Notes: generated from the sequence alone by a model not told the origin. A stretch of 16,696 bases of DNA from Clostridia bacterium (GCA_003245395.1 QKDF01000073.1:1-16696); one strand, 5' to 3'. Shown: positions 1-7,426, counted from the stretch's first letter. Translations and numbers: made by a program.

Positions 1-313
1 GAAGCTGTGCCTTGAACGACTCCGTTCCACATGCATAATACACGTCCTGCGGGGTTTTATGCGTCTGAAGATAATCCACAGCGGCGTCTGCAGACGTGAG
101 AAAATCCTCCTTTGCGGCGGGAAGGCCCAGCTTTGCCATTCTGGCAACGTAGGCGTCCGCCCCGCGGGAGGAGTTGTTCGTCAGATAATAATACCGGCCG
201 CCCCGCCGGGGCACCCAGTCAAGAAATTCCCGGGCACCGGGCAAAAGCCGATCCCCCAGATACAGCGTGCCGTCCATGTCCAGCAGAAACAGGCGCTTTT
301 CCGACAGATTCAT
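1..313 (-). CDS. HAD-IIA family phosphatase (NagD/PNPase-like), N-terminal part
   Basis: Only the first 104 codons are inside the window; the gene continues past base 1. It starts at an ATG whose complement is at 311-313. The protein carries the HAD motif I DMDGT at residues 12-16, with D12 as the expected nucleophile and D14 as the acid/base. The run TLYLGD follows directly, and motif II TNNSS (T45-N46-N47) comes about 30 residues later. This order, with the phrase 'LPGA.EFL' between the motifs, is typical of subclass IIA HAD phosphatases (NagD, 4-nitrophenylphosphatase, AraL), which are cytosolic and dephosphorylate small sugar phosphates or nucleotides. The substrate cannot be told from this fragment. 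The ribosome site is a weak G-rich stretch. A consensus promoter sits about 30 bp upstream, so the gene is probably transcribed on its own, independently of the upstream DUF2156-GNAT gene. Family call is firm; specificity is unknown. Confidence 0.9.
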   Translation of the reverse strand, partial: MNLSEKRLFLLDMDGTLYLGDRLLPGAREFLDWVPRRGGRYYYLTNNSSRGADAYVARMAKLGLPAAKEDFLTSADAAVDYLQTHKTPQDVYYACGTESFKAQL

Positions 314-343
314 CCCACCGCCCCCTTCCGTTTTTCTGCTGGC

Positions 344-372
344 AGTATAGCAGAATTTTGTCCGTTTGGCAA
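344..372 (-). promoter_or_regulatory. Sigma-A-type promoter for the HAD phosphatase gene
   Basis: On the minus strand, -35 TTGCCA (complement of 367-372) and -10 TATACT (complement of 344-349) are separated by exactly 17 bp. A TGC triplet stands directly before the -10, giving an extended -10. The predicted start of transcription, near 337, leaves a leader of about 24 nt before the ATG at 313. Confidence 0.8.
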
Positions 373-439
373 GCGGGACGGCTCTGTTCCATCCCATCGG
401 CAGCGGACTTGCAGGCGGTATCGGAGGGACAAATGCAGA

Positions 440-1843
440 TCAGACCAGCTTTTCAAAATAGTAAAACGTCTCGTCCTCTCCGCTGGGCCGCATACAGGAA
501 GAGAGCATTTTCCTGGATGCCTCGTTTTCCTTGTAGCACTTTGCCACCACACGCGTCAGGTGAACTCTGTACAATCCCCATTCCGCCACGGCAGTGAACG
601 CCTCGGTGCCATAGCCATGACCGGCGTACTCCGATGCAATGCGGCAGCCCAGTTCGGCATCTCCCCGGCAGTTGAACCGGTAAAGCACCGCCTCACCAAT
701 CAGCTTTCCGTCCAGGCGGACGGCAAAATTCACCGCCAGCCGCCGTTCAAAATCCCGGCGAGCCACATTGAGAAAGCTGTCCGGCTCCACGGGGCCGCCC
801 AAGCCGCCCACGTCGTCATACCCCCACCAGCGATTGCGCTCCTGATCCAGTACCAGTGCGTTGTACGCATCTCGGTCGGCCTCCGTCAATTCTGAGAGAG
901 TCAGCCGCTCCGTTTGAAGCTCCGGAATTGCCGACACATGCAGCAACAGCTCGCTCTGGGGCGCGAAATGATATTTTGGCGCCAGCTTTGCCGGACCGTA
1001 CTGCAGCTTGGATGTGCGCAGTCCCCGGTCGGCCGCGTCATCCTCCCGGTCGATCCAGGTCACGTCGGCACTGAACTCCCGGGCAAAGGCTTGCACCATC
1101 GCCGGATACACGCCGGGATAGGAATAAATGGCCTTTTCAATGTGGATCACCAGCGTGTCGCCGCACTTTTCCGCCAGAGATACGGCGATCAGTCGCTCCC
1201 CGTCAAACATTCCGCCGCAAAGGAACCAGTCCTTGCCCATCAGGCCGAACACTTCCTTGGCAAACGCCAATTCACGCACGGCCTTGGGATCGTCCCCTTT
1301 GGAAAACTCCTGTCCATACTCCTCCCAGAACCGCTCCAGAAGCGGCTGATCCTGAGCGGTCAACGCACGGAAAGACGCATCGGGACACGCGGCGCGGAAC
1401 TTTTTGATGTGGTTACGCTGGCCGGAATACCGCCGGCCTGCAAATTCCCGCAGATCCTCCGCATTGTAGACATAATCCCGCCACGTACGAATGTTGCGCA
1501 CCTGTACATAGGGATAGCGATGCAGCAGGATGGAGACTTTTTCTTCCGGTACCACGGAGATCACAGGCGGGATGCACCGCTCCAGGCAGTAATCCTCGAT
1601 CGCCGCCAAAGCGGCTTTCTCATCCACATCCGGTCCGGGTACGGGGTAGTCAAACAGCACCTGCCCGTCAATTTCATTGCGCACAATCAGGCAGCCTGCT
1701 GCATCCGTCCAGGACGGATGCAGCGTGGAGCGCCACATGAGCTTCGTGCCCACGGCATACTCGCACAGTCCATAGCTGCAATTCTGGTAATACTGGCGCA
1801 GGCTGTCTCCGTCATTTTGTGTAATAGGTTTAAAATCAAGCAT
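440..1843 (-). CDS. DUF2156 (MprF C-domain-like) - GNAT acetyltransferase fusion protein
   Basis: 467 residues, apparently cytosolic with no membrane segments. Residues 1 to about 295 match the DUF2156 / phosphatidylglycerol lysyltransferase C-terminal fold. Visible signatures are RNHIKKF near 143-149, an HIEKA..SYPG segment near 234-244, and the family hallmark RE-DD-A--GLR--K--Y-P-KL near 266-287. Residues about 310-467 are a RimJ/RimL-type GNAT domain that begins with the typical 'LQTERLTL' strand, carries the acetyl-CoA loop AGHGYGTEA at 407-415 and ends with the NEASRKML helix at 440-447. In MprF this fold transfers lysine or alanine from tRNA to lipid, but soluble DUF2156 proteins have no settled substrate, so the overall reaction is unknown. 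The ATG at 1843 is preferred because GGAAGGA lies 8 nt upstream; an in-frame ATG at 1900 would add 19 residues unlike the family and has no such site. It is divergent from the NSS transporter gene. Confidence 0.85.
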   Translation of the reverse strand: MLDFKPITQNDGDSLRQYYQNCSYGLCEYAVGTKLMWRSTLHPSWTDAAGCLIVRNEIDGQVLFDYPVPGPDVDEKAALAAIEDYCLERCIPPVISVVPEEKVSILLHRYPYVQVRNIRTWRDYVYNAEDLREFAGRRYSGQRNHIKKFRAACPDASFRALTAQDQPLLERFWEEYGQEFSKGDDPKAVRELAFAKEVFGLMGKDWFLCGGMFDGERLIAVSLAEKCGDTLVIHIEKAIYSYPGVYPAMVQAFAREFSADVTWIDREDDAADRGLRTSKLQYGPAKLAPKYHFAPQSELLLHVSAIPELQTERLTLSELTEADRDAYNALVLDQERNRWWGYDDVGGLGGPVEPDSFLNVARRDFERRLAVNFAVRLDGKLIGEAVLYRFNCRGDAELGCRIASEYAGHGYGTEAFTAVAEWGLYRVHLTRVVAKCYKENEASRKMLSSCMRPSGEDETFYYFEKLV

Positions 1844-2019
1844 TTCGACATTCCTTCCATAACTCCAAGCCGGGAGTGTCTTTAATTGGTATACAAACAT
1901 GTAAAATTAATAACGCGATACACGAACATTTTTTTCAAAACACGACCTCATTCTCTTGATCGAAACCAATTGTTATGGTATATTTGTACATAATCGCGAA
2001 ATGAAAGAGAGGTTGTTTT
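1844..2019. other. Divergent intergenic region between DUF2156-GNAT gene and NSS transporter
   Basis: A 176-bp AT-rich spacer separates the two divergent start codons. A clean promoter is visible only toward the right (1956-1984). On the left-reading strand there is a TTGAAA-like hexamer (complement of 1933-1938) but no well-spaced -10, so the promoter for the DUF2156-GNAT gene could not be placed. No terminator or structured leader was recognised. Confidence 0.6.
1956..1984 (+). promoter_or_regulatory. Sigma-A-type promoter for the NSS transporter gene
   Basis: TTGATC (1956-1961) and TATATT (1979-1984) are separated by 17 bp, with TGG directly before the -10 (extended -10). The expected transcript starts near 1991 and has a leader of about 29 nt. 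Confidence 0.8.
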
Positions 2020-3477
2020 GTGAAAAATGAGAGAGGTTCCTGGGGGAGCAACATCGGCTTCCTGATGGCGGCAATTGGCTCTGCCGTGGGTCTGGGCAAC
2101 ATTTGGGGATTCCCCTACAAAATGGGCAAATCCGGAGGGTTTACGTTCCTCCTGATCTACCTGCTGCTGGCAGTCTTTGTCGGCTTTGTCATCATGATGG
2201 GGGAATTGTCCATGGGCCGCAAGACCAGGCAGGGTGTTGTCGGAGCCTATCACAGTCTATCAAAACGGTTCCCTTGGGTCGGCTGGCTGGCCATCTTCGC
2301 CCCGTTCATCATCATGAGCTTTTACGCGGTTCTGGGCGGCTACTGCATTGATTATATGGCGCTGAACCTGAGCAACCTGGCATTCGGCGGGGCTGAGCTC
2401 ACTTCCGGCGCGGATTTGTTTTCCGCCATGCTGGCCAACCAATTCGGAAGCGTGGCATTCACTCTGCTGTTCCTTCTGATCTGTTATGCCATCAACCGGG
2501 GCGGCATCTCCGGCGGCATTGAAAAATTCAACAACGTCGGCATGCCGGCTCTGTTCGTGATGCTGGTCATCATCATCATTCGCAGCCTGACTCTGCCTGG
2601 GGCAGCGGAGGGCCTGAAATTCATGCTTGTTCCGGGCTATGCTGTCAAGGCCGGCTTCATTGCATCCTCTCCCGGTCTTGTAACCGTACTTTCTGCAGCC
2701 GGCGGCCAAATGTTCTTTTCTCTCTCCCTGGCCATGGGCGCCATGATTACATACGGCTCTTATCTGGATAAAAAGGAAAACCTGGTGAAAAACTCGGCCG
2801 TGATCGTCGTGGCCGATACGCTGGTGGCCTTTATGGCCGGCATCGCCGTCATCCCCGCCGCCGTGTCCAACGGCATCAGAAACGGCGTGGAAATGAGCCA
2901 GATCAAACTGGGCGGCCCCAGCCTGTTGTTTATCACCCTGCAGGACGTATTCCGGGAGATGGGCGCCGCCGGCCCCCTGTTCGGCGTGATCTTCTATCTG
3001 CTGGTTTTGATTGCCGCCATTTCCTCCGCCATCTCACTGGTGGAGGTGGTCTCCACCTTCTTCCTGGACCGTGCCGCCCGGAAAGGCCGGGAGGGAAATC
3101 GCCACAAAGTTGTCTTCTGGGTCTGCGTCGCCATCATGATCGAGGCAACCATCGTGGCTCTGGACGGTCTGGGCTCCAACGGCCTTTGGGTTCCCGGTCA
3201 GGCGGGCGGCGCAAATATCCGCCCCTGGAACGACTGCTGGCTGGACTTCATGGATATGATGTCCGAAGGTGTGGCCATGCCGCTCGGCTCGCTGTTGATG
3301 TCGCTCATGATCGGGTGGGAAATCAAGCCGAAAACACTGCTCAATGAGATCCACCATGGCTCCGCCTCGAACATCGACCGCTTTTTCAGCATCTGTATCA
3401 GGTTCATTGTTCCTCTTGCAATGGCATTTATCCTTCTGGGTCAGATCAACGACTTCTTCAGCCTGAACCTGTTTTGA
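2020..3477 (+). CDS. Sodium-dependent transporter of the NSS/SNF family (LeuT fold)
   Basis: 485 residues, an integral membrane protein with about 11-12 hydrophobic segments. It should co-transport an amino acid or related amine with Na+; the substrate is not evident. It starts at GTG 2020, since GAGAGG lies about 7 nt upstream and the start gives the usual NSS beginning (R5, W8). Numbering runs level with LeuT through the first helix: GSAVGLGN at 20-27 supplies the Na+-site positions (G20, A22, V23, N27). A332, S335 and S336 fit the second-sodium-site pattern A-x-x-T/S-S. The oddity is WGFP at 29-32: LeuT and most relatives have Arg at position 30 (extracellular gate), here it is Gly, while a candidate partner Asp (D412) is kept. 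The gene stands alone between its own promoter and terminator. The family call is firm. Confidence 0.93.
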   Translation: MKNERGSWGSNIGFLMAAIGSAVGLGNIWGFPYKMGKSGGFTFLLIYLLLAVFVGFVIMMGELSMGRKTRQGVVGAYHSLSKRFPWVGWLAIFAPFIIMSFYAVLGGYCIDYMALNLSNLAFGGAELTSGADLFSAMLANQFGSVAFTLLFLLICYAINRGGISGGIEKFNNVGMPALFVMLVIIIIRSLTLPGAAEGLKFMLVPGYAVKAGFIASSPGLVTVLSAAGGQMFFSLSLAMGAMITYGSYLDKKENLVKNSAVIVVADTLVAFMAGIAVIPAAVSNGIRNGVEMSQIKLGGPSLLFITLQDVFREMGAAGPLFGVIFYLLVLIAAISSAISLVEVVSTFFLDRAARKGREGNRHKVVFWVCVAIMIEATIVALDGLGSNGLWVPGQAGGANIRPWNDCWLDFMDMMSEGVAMPLGSLLMSLMIGWEIKPKTLLNEIHHGSASNIDRFFSICIRFIVPLAMAFILLGQINDFFSLNLF

Positions 3478-3496
3478 TCCGGATTCCTGTCTATAC

Positions 3497-3532
3497 AGAC
3501 GGCGCGGCTTTGAGGCCGCGCCGTCTTATTTT
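3497..3532 (+). terminator. Rho-independent terminator after the NSS transporter gene
   Basis: A perfect 12-bp stem (3497-3508 with 3515-3526, arm AGACGGCGCGGC) closes a 6-nt loop and is followed by TATTTT. It begins 20 bp after the stop codon. The opposite strand has no T-run after the stem, so the hairpin looks one-directional. I saw no separate terminator for the MATE gene in 3533-3611. Confidence 0.92.
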
Positions 3533-3611
3533 GCCGCTGCCGGGATTTCTATATTAGAATATCAAGCTTTTCTAAATGTTTCCTATGGCTTTTGCAACAT
3601 TCGACTTGGTA

Positions 3612-4961
3612 TCAGTCCTGCAGCGCCTTTGTCTCCCATCGCCGGCTTCGATATCGCAGCACGAATACCACGCTGCGAACCACCCAGTCCACAAACATCG
3701 CGTACCATGTCCCCAAGACACCCAGCTGAAAGGTTTTGGCAAGCAGAACTCCCAACACCACCCGGAATGCCCACATGGATGCAGATGAAACCAGCATGGT
3801 AAAGCGGGTATCCCCCGCCGCCCGGATAGTCTGGGGCAGCTGAAAGGCCAGCGGCCAGATGAGAATGGCGATTCCGCCGTGAAGCAGCAGGATGGTATGT
3901 GCGTAATCCGTGGCTGTCTGGGACAATCCATAGAGCCGCAGCAGCCATCCCAGAGCAGCGAAAATCAGCAGATTCTCCACCAGCGTGGACACATACCCCC
4001 ACCGCATCAGCTTGCGGGTATAGGCTCTGGCTTTGTCAAAGTCTCCGGCGCCCACGCAGCGCGCCACCACCGTCACCATACCAAGGCCGATGGATTGGGG
4101 TGCCAGAATCTGAAAGCTGGCAATGGTATTGCCGATGGCATTGGCTGCCACGGAAGCGGTTCCAAAGCCCGCCACCACCGCCAGCAGCAGAATCTTGCCC
4201 AGCTGGAACATACTGCCTTCGACGCCATTGGGTACTCCCAACAGCAAAATATTGCGGATAATCCGCTTTTCATGGCGGAACCGAAATTTCTTTTCCAGGT
4301 GCAGCGGCAGCTTCGGGTTTCGCAGCAGCACCAGCATCATCACAGCCGCCGCAACGCGGGAGACCAGCGTGGGAACAGCCACGCCCTCTACGCCCCAATG
4401 GAAGCCAAAAACCAGAATAGCATTGCCGATTATGTTGATCGCATTCATGATCAGGGACACCCACATGGAGATTCCCGAATTGCCCATCACCCGGAACAAG
4501 GCAGCGCCGCCATTGTACAGGGCCAGAAACAGTGTGGATGCCTCCACAATCAAAAAATATCTGTTGGCATAAGCGGCCACATCCGGCGCAATGCTGCCGA
4601 ACACCACACCCAGGATGAAGCCGCGCAGCAGATATAAAAGCACCATAACGCCCAGGGAGACCTCTCCCATGAATAACAGCAGCTGTCCGCCCGACAGATT
4701 GGCTTTTTCCATCTCTTTCCGGCCCATGTACTGCCCCGCCACCACGGCACCGCCGGTGGCCAGAGCGGAAAACAGGCTGACCAACAGCACGTTCACCGCA
4801 TCCACCAGTGAAACGGCGGACACCGCCGCCTCGCCCACACGGGCCACCATCAGCGAATCTGCCAGACCGACAGTGATGGCCAGAAGCTGCTCGATCACCA
4901 ACGGGATAATCAGTTTCCGCAGGTTCCTGTTTGAAAATGTCGTCTCCAACGTGTTTCCCAT
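3612..4961 (-). CDS. MATE family multidrug/cation efflux transporter
   Basis: 449 residues, the normal length for bacterial MATE proteins, with about twelve hydrophobic segments in two similar halves. The first half opens with LIIPLVIEQLLAITVGLADSL (about 17-37), the usual MATE beginning. Further family signatures are GEAAVSAVSLV, the 'TGGAVVAGQYMGR' loop, the 'FRVMGNSGISMWVSLIMNAI' stretch, and in the second half GVPNGVEGSMFQ, 'ANAIGNTIASFQI' and GAGDFDKA. The C-terminal half retains 'LPQTIRAAGDTRFTML'. MATE proteins export drugs, metabolites or organic cations in exchange for Na+ or H+; which cargo and ion apply here cannot be read from sequence. The start ATG at 4961 has an AGAGAGA-type ribosome site. 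It lies 26 bp downstream of the araC-type gene on the same strand and has no promoter of its own, so the regulator and exporter are probably co-transcribed and functionally linked. Confidence 0.95.
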   Translation of the reverse strand: MGNTLETTFSNRNLRKLIIPLVIEQLLAITVGLADSLMVARVGEAAVSAVSLVDAVNVLLVSLFSALATGGAVVAGQYMGRKEMEKANLSGGQLLLFMGEVSLGVMVLLYLLRGFILGVVFGSIAPDVAAYANRYFLIVEASTLFLALYNGGAALFRVMGNSGISMWVSLIMNAINIIGNAILVFGFHWGVEGVAVPTLVSRVAAAVMMLVLLRNPKLPLHLEKKFRFRHEKRIIRNILLLGVPNGVEGSMFQLGKILLLAVVAGFGTASVAANAIGNTIASFQILAPQSIGLGMVTVVARCVGAGDFDKARAYTRKLMRWGYVSTLVENLLIFAALGWLLRLYGLSQTATDYAHTILLLHGGIAILIWPLAFQLPQTIRAAGDTRFTMLVSSASMWAFRVVLGVLLAKTFQLGVLGTWYAMFVDWVVRSVVFVLRYRSRRWETKALQD

Positions 4962-4987
4962 TCAGTCTCTCTTTTCTCCCTCTATTC

Positions 4988-5842
4988 TCAGCGGGGCTGA
5001 AAGTCCCGCGGGCTTGCGTGGAACGTGCTGCGAAAGGCCCGCAGAAAGGCCGAGTAATCCCCGAAGCCCGCCTGTTCCGCCGCCTTCATCACCGGTGTGC
5101 CGCCGCGCAGCAGCTCTCCGGCCAGCAGCAGACGCTTCTGGCTGGTGTATTGGTGGACGGTATAGCCGGTGACGGCCTTGAACCGGTGCATCAGATAATA
5201 ACGGCTTAAGTAGAATCGCTCCGCCAGAGCATCCACTGTCAGATCCTCCGACAGATGCCCGGTAATGTAGCGCAGAATCTCCTCAATTTTCGGATCGGAA
5301 CGATAACTATCCTTCTCTTTTTCGGCCGTCTGGTCCCGCAGCAGATCCCGCGCCACACAGATCAAAAACTGCTGGCAGCAGGTGTCCGCCATCCGCTCAT
5401 GACCAAAATCCCGGGAGCGCAGCGCCTCTTCCAGTTCAGCGGCACGGCGCATGTAGTTCAGGCGCTGCTCACCGTCGGTACGTAAAAGATGAAATCCCCG
5501 CGTCCGCACCAGATCGAAGCACTCGCTCAGCGCCTGTCCGGAATCGCTGCGCCGCTCCATCCACGAACGGCCCACCCAGAGCACAATCCGCTCATATGGC
5601 TCCGATGGGTCGATGTTCACCCGATGAATCTGATCCCGGGGAACCAGCAGCAGATCCCACGGACGTAAAAAATAGGTGACACCCTCCACAGTGTAGGTCA
5701 CCTTTCCACTCAGGAACAAAATGATCTTATCAAACTCGTGATAGTGGTAATCCAGCCGCTGCGCCCGACTGTCCTTGAGATGAAACAGACGAAAATCCTC
5801 AAGCAGGTACCCCCGCTTATCCGCTTCCATACCCTCCGGCAT
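4988..5842 (-). CDS. AraC/XylS family transcriptional regulator (cupin + double HTH)
   Basis: 284 residues. The N-terminal half (about 25-95) is a cupin-type sensing domain, visible as HYHEFDKIILFLSG followed by GVTYFLRPWDLLLVPRDQIH; such domains usually bind a small ligand. The C-terminal about 98 residues (187-284) form the AraC DNA-binding domain. Its first helix-turn-helix is at LTVDALAERFYLSRYYLMHRF and its second at TPVMKAAEQAGFGDYSAFLRAFR, closing with the diagnostic F-----SP-DF. ATG 5842 is chosen because GGAGG lies 8 nt upstream; an internal ATG twelve bases later would sit too close to its own purine run. A clean promoter precedes the gene. The MATE gene follows 26 bp downstream, so the likely job is ligand-dependent control of that exporter, and perhaps of its own transcription. 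The ligand is unknown. Some AraC proteins act on distant genes, so the local target is an inference. Confidence 0.93.
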   Translation of the reverse strand: MPEGMEADKRGYLLEDFRLFHLKDSRAQRLDYHYHEFDKIILFLSGKVTYTVEGVTYFLRPWDLLLVPRDQIHRVNIDPSEPYERIVLWVGRSWMERRSDSGQALSECFDLVRTRGFHLLRTDGEQRLNYMRRAAELEEALRSRDFGHERMADTCCQQFLICVARDLLRDQTAEKEKDSYRSDPKIEEILRYITGHLSEDLTVDALAERFYLSRYYLMHRFKAVTGYTVHQYTSQKRLLLAGELLRGGTPVMKAAEQAGFGDYSAFLRAFRSTFHASPRDFQPR

Positions 5843-5877
5843 CCTTTCCGCCTCCGCTTCTTCCGGCTTGCTTTTCC

Positions 5878-5906
5878 AGCATACCGCACCCTTTGCAGGA
5901 TTACAA
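5878..5906 (-). promoter_or_regulatory. Promoter for the araC-MATE unit
   Basis: On the minus strand, -35 TTGTAA (complement of 5901-5906) and -10 TATGCT (complement of 5878-5883) are 17 bp apart. Predicted leader to the ATG at 5842 is about 29 nt. Confidence 0.75.
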
Positions 5907-5973
5907 CCACAAACTCCCCAAAAAGTCTGATTTTAAGCTGCTGTTTTTTGCATAGTTTGTTTTGTATTTTACA

Positions 5974-6002
5974 TTGAAAATGGTCGAACCCTCTGATATA
6001 CT
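5974..6002 (+). promoter_or_regulatory. Promoter for the thyA-folA operon
   Basis: TTGAAA (5974-5979) and TATACT (5997-6002) are separated by exactly 17 bp, close to the sigma-A consensus. The transcript should start near 6009, leaving a leader of about 27 nt that holds the AGGAGG site. The 67 bp between this promoter and the oppositely directed araC promoter are rich in A/T runs. Confidence 0.85.
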
Positions 6003-6035
6003 GGTAAACTGGAATCATCTTTAGGAGGGCTGCGC

Positions 6036-6866
6036 ATGAGCCAGGCGGACCATATCTTCGTGCAAAACTGCCGCGATATCCTGGAAAACGGCGTCTGGGA
6101 CACCGACATGGCCGTCCGCCCCCGCTGGGAAGACGGTACACCTGCCCACACCGTGAAAAAGTTTGGCATCGTCAACCGCTATAACCTGCGGGAGGAATTC
6201 CCCATCCTGACGCTGCGGCGCACCTATTGGAAAACCGCTGTGGACGAGCTTTTATGGATCTGGCAGAAGAAGTCCAACAATATCCGCGACCTGCGCGCCC
6301 ACATCTGGGACCAGTGGGCGGACGCGGACGGCTCCATTGGGAAAGCCTACGGCTATCAGCTGGGCGTGAAGCACCGCTACCCCGAAGGGGAGATGGATCA
6401 GGTGGATCGGGTGCTGTACGATCTGAAGCACAATCCCGCCAGCCGGCGCATCCTCACGAACATCTATAACTTTGCCGACCTGCACGAGATGAACCTGTAC
6501 CCCTGTGCTTATTCCATGACGTTCAACGTCTCGGGCAATGTCTTAAACGCCATATTAAATCAGCGGTCTCAGGATATGCTGGCGGCCAACAACTGGAATG
6601 TGGTGCAGTACGCCGTTCTGGTGCACATGTTCGCTCAGGTCAGCGGCCTGATCCCAGGCGAGCTGATCCACGTCATTGCAGACGCCCACATATATGACCG
6701 CCATGTGCCCATCATCGAGCAGATGCTTCGGGAAACGCCCGCTCCGGCGCCCGCGTTCACCGTCGATCCCTCTGTAATCGATTTTTATGCCTTCACCCGC
6801 GACAGTTTTTCCCTGGAAAGATATACTCCCTGCCCCTTTGAGGAGAAAATCCCCATCGCCATTTAA
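6036..6866 (+). CDS. thyA: Thymidylate synthase ThyA
   Basis: 276 residues. It methylates dUMP to dTMP with 5,10-methylene-tetrahydrofolate, releasing dihydrofolate, in the cytosol. The catalytic Cys is C157 in LYPCAYS. Other active-site landmarks are SRR (136-138), NQRSQD (175-180), NNWNVVQYA (185-193) and DAHIYD (216-221, with H218 and Y220 contacting the nucleotide). The residue after the catalytic Cys is Ala rather than the His of E. coli-type enzymes, and the N-terminal loop reads DGTPAHT instead of DRTGTGT. From memory, both changes resemble the B. subtilis/phage phi3T ThyA branch, so this looks like an active member of that branch and not a decayed copy. The protein ends IPIAI, fitting the family's short hydrophobic C-terminus. 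AGGAGG lies 8 nt before the ATG at 6036. folA follows after 10 bp, giving a two-gene operon in which FolA reduces the dihydrofolate that ThyA makes. Confidence 0.96.
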   Translation: MSQADHIFVQNCRDILENGVWDTDMAVRPRWEDGTPAHTVKKFGIVNRYNLREEFPILTLRRTYWKTAVDELLWIWQKKSNNIRDLRAHIWDQWADADGSIGKAYGYQLGVKHRYPEGEMDQVDRVLYDLKHNPASRRILTNIYNFADLHEMNLYPCAYSMTFNVSGNVLNAILNQRSQDMLAANNWNVVQYAVLVHMFAQVSGLIPGELIHVIADAHIYDRHVPIIEQMLRETPAPAPAFTVDPSVIDFYAFTRDSFSLERYTPCPFEEKIPIAI

Positions 6867-6871
6867 GGAGG
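6865..6871 (+). promoter_or_regulatory. folA ribosome binding site overlapping the thyA stop codon
   Basis: AAGGAGG overlaps the last two bases of the thyA TAA and lies 5 nt before the folA ATG at 6877. It fixes the folA start, rules out an upstream in-frame ATG at 6787 inside thyA, and suggests translational coupling of the two enzymes. Confidence 0.85.
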
Positions 6872-6876
6872 ATACC

Positions 6877-7374
6877 ATGAACGCCATCGTCGTCGCAGAC
6901 CGCAACTGGGCCATCGGCAGGGACAACTGCCTGCTGTTTTCTCTGCCCACCGATATGAAGCATTTCCGTGCCATGACACTCAACGGCACCGTACTGATGG
7001 GACGCAAAACACTGGAATCTTTTCCCGGTGGAGACCCCCTGCCCCGCCGGCGCAACATCGTCATCACCCGGTGCAAAACCTTTGCCCGGGACGGTGTTGA
7101 GGTGGTTCACTGCTGCAAGGAAGCCATGACAGCGGTTGAGGACGCCGATCCCGATACCGTCTGGGTCATCGGCGGCGGCAGCGTTTATACCTGCACGCTG
7201 TCCCAGTGCAAGCGGGTTTTTCTGACTCAGGTGGACACGCTGACCGAAGGCGCAGACACCTTTTTCCCCAATCTGGACCGCCTGCCCAACTGGAAGCAGG
7301 TCTCCGTCTCCGAGTCTATGGAGGAGAACGGCCTGTCTTTCCGCTTTATGGAATACGAAAATACGGCCCTGTAA
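6877..7374 (+). CDS. folA: Dihydrofolate reductase
   Basis: 165 residues, the usual size for chromosomal bacterial DHFR. It reduces dihydrofolate to tetrahydrofolate with NADPH and so regenerates the cofactor oxidised by ThyA, whose gene is 10 bp upstream. Visible landmarks are VADRNWAIGRDN (residues 6-17, the Met20-type loop), LPTDMKHF with the catalytic acid D26, MGRKTLESFP (about 41-50, NADPH binding), PLPRRRNIVITR, and VWVIGGGSVY (the glycine-rich turn). The position equal to E. coli Trp22 is Phe21 (LLFSLPTD), a conservative but uncommon change beside the active-site water. The start is set by AAGGAGG 5 nt upstream. A strong terminator begins 19 bp after the stop. DHFR is the trimethoprim target, but nothing here is enough to predict resistance. 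Confidence 0.96.
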   Translation: MNAIVVADRNWAIGRDNCLLFSLPTDMKHFRAMTLNGTVLMGRKTLESFPGGDPLPRRRNIVITRCKTFARDGVEVVHCCKEAMTAVEDADPDTVWVIGGGSVYTCTLSQCKRVFLTQVDTLTEGADTFFPNLDRLPNWKQVSVSESMEENGLSFRFMEYENTAL

Positions 7375-7393
7375 CAGATGCGCCGTCAAAAAC

Positions 7394-7424
7394 AAGCCGG
7401 ATCGCTTTGCGGTCCGGCTTTTTC
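7394..7424 (+). terminator. Rho-independent terminator after folA
   Basis: A 12-bp stem (7394-7405 with 7409-7420, one G-T pair) with a TTT loop is followed by a T-run. It ends the thyA-folA transcript just before the recG promoter. Confidence 0.92.
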
Positions 7425-7426
7425 CG

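Noticed and set aside
914..1885. A 323-codon open frame on the plus strand opposite the DUF2156-GNAT gene
   Set aside because: No family resemblance, and the opposite strand encodes two clear domains in full.
1884..1971. AATTGG (1884-1889) and CCAATT (1966-1971) as an inverted pair flanking the divergent spacer
   Set aside because: Only six bases, about 76 nt apart, in AT-rich DNA; chance occurrence is likely and no longer match surrounds them.
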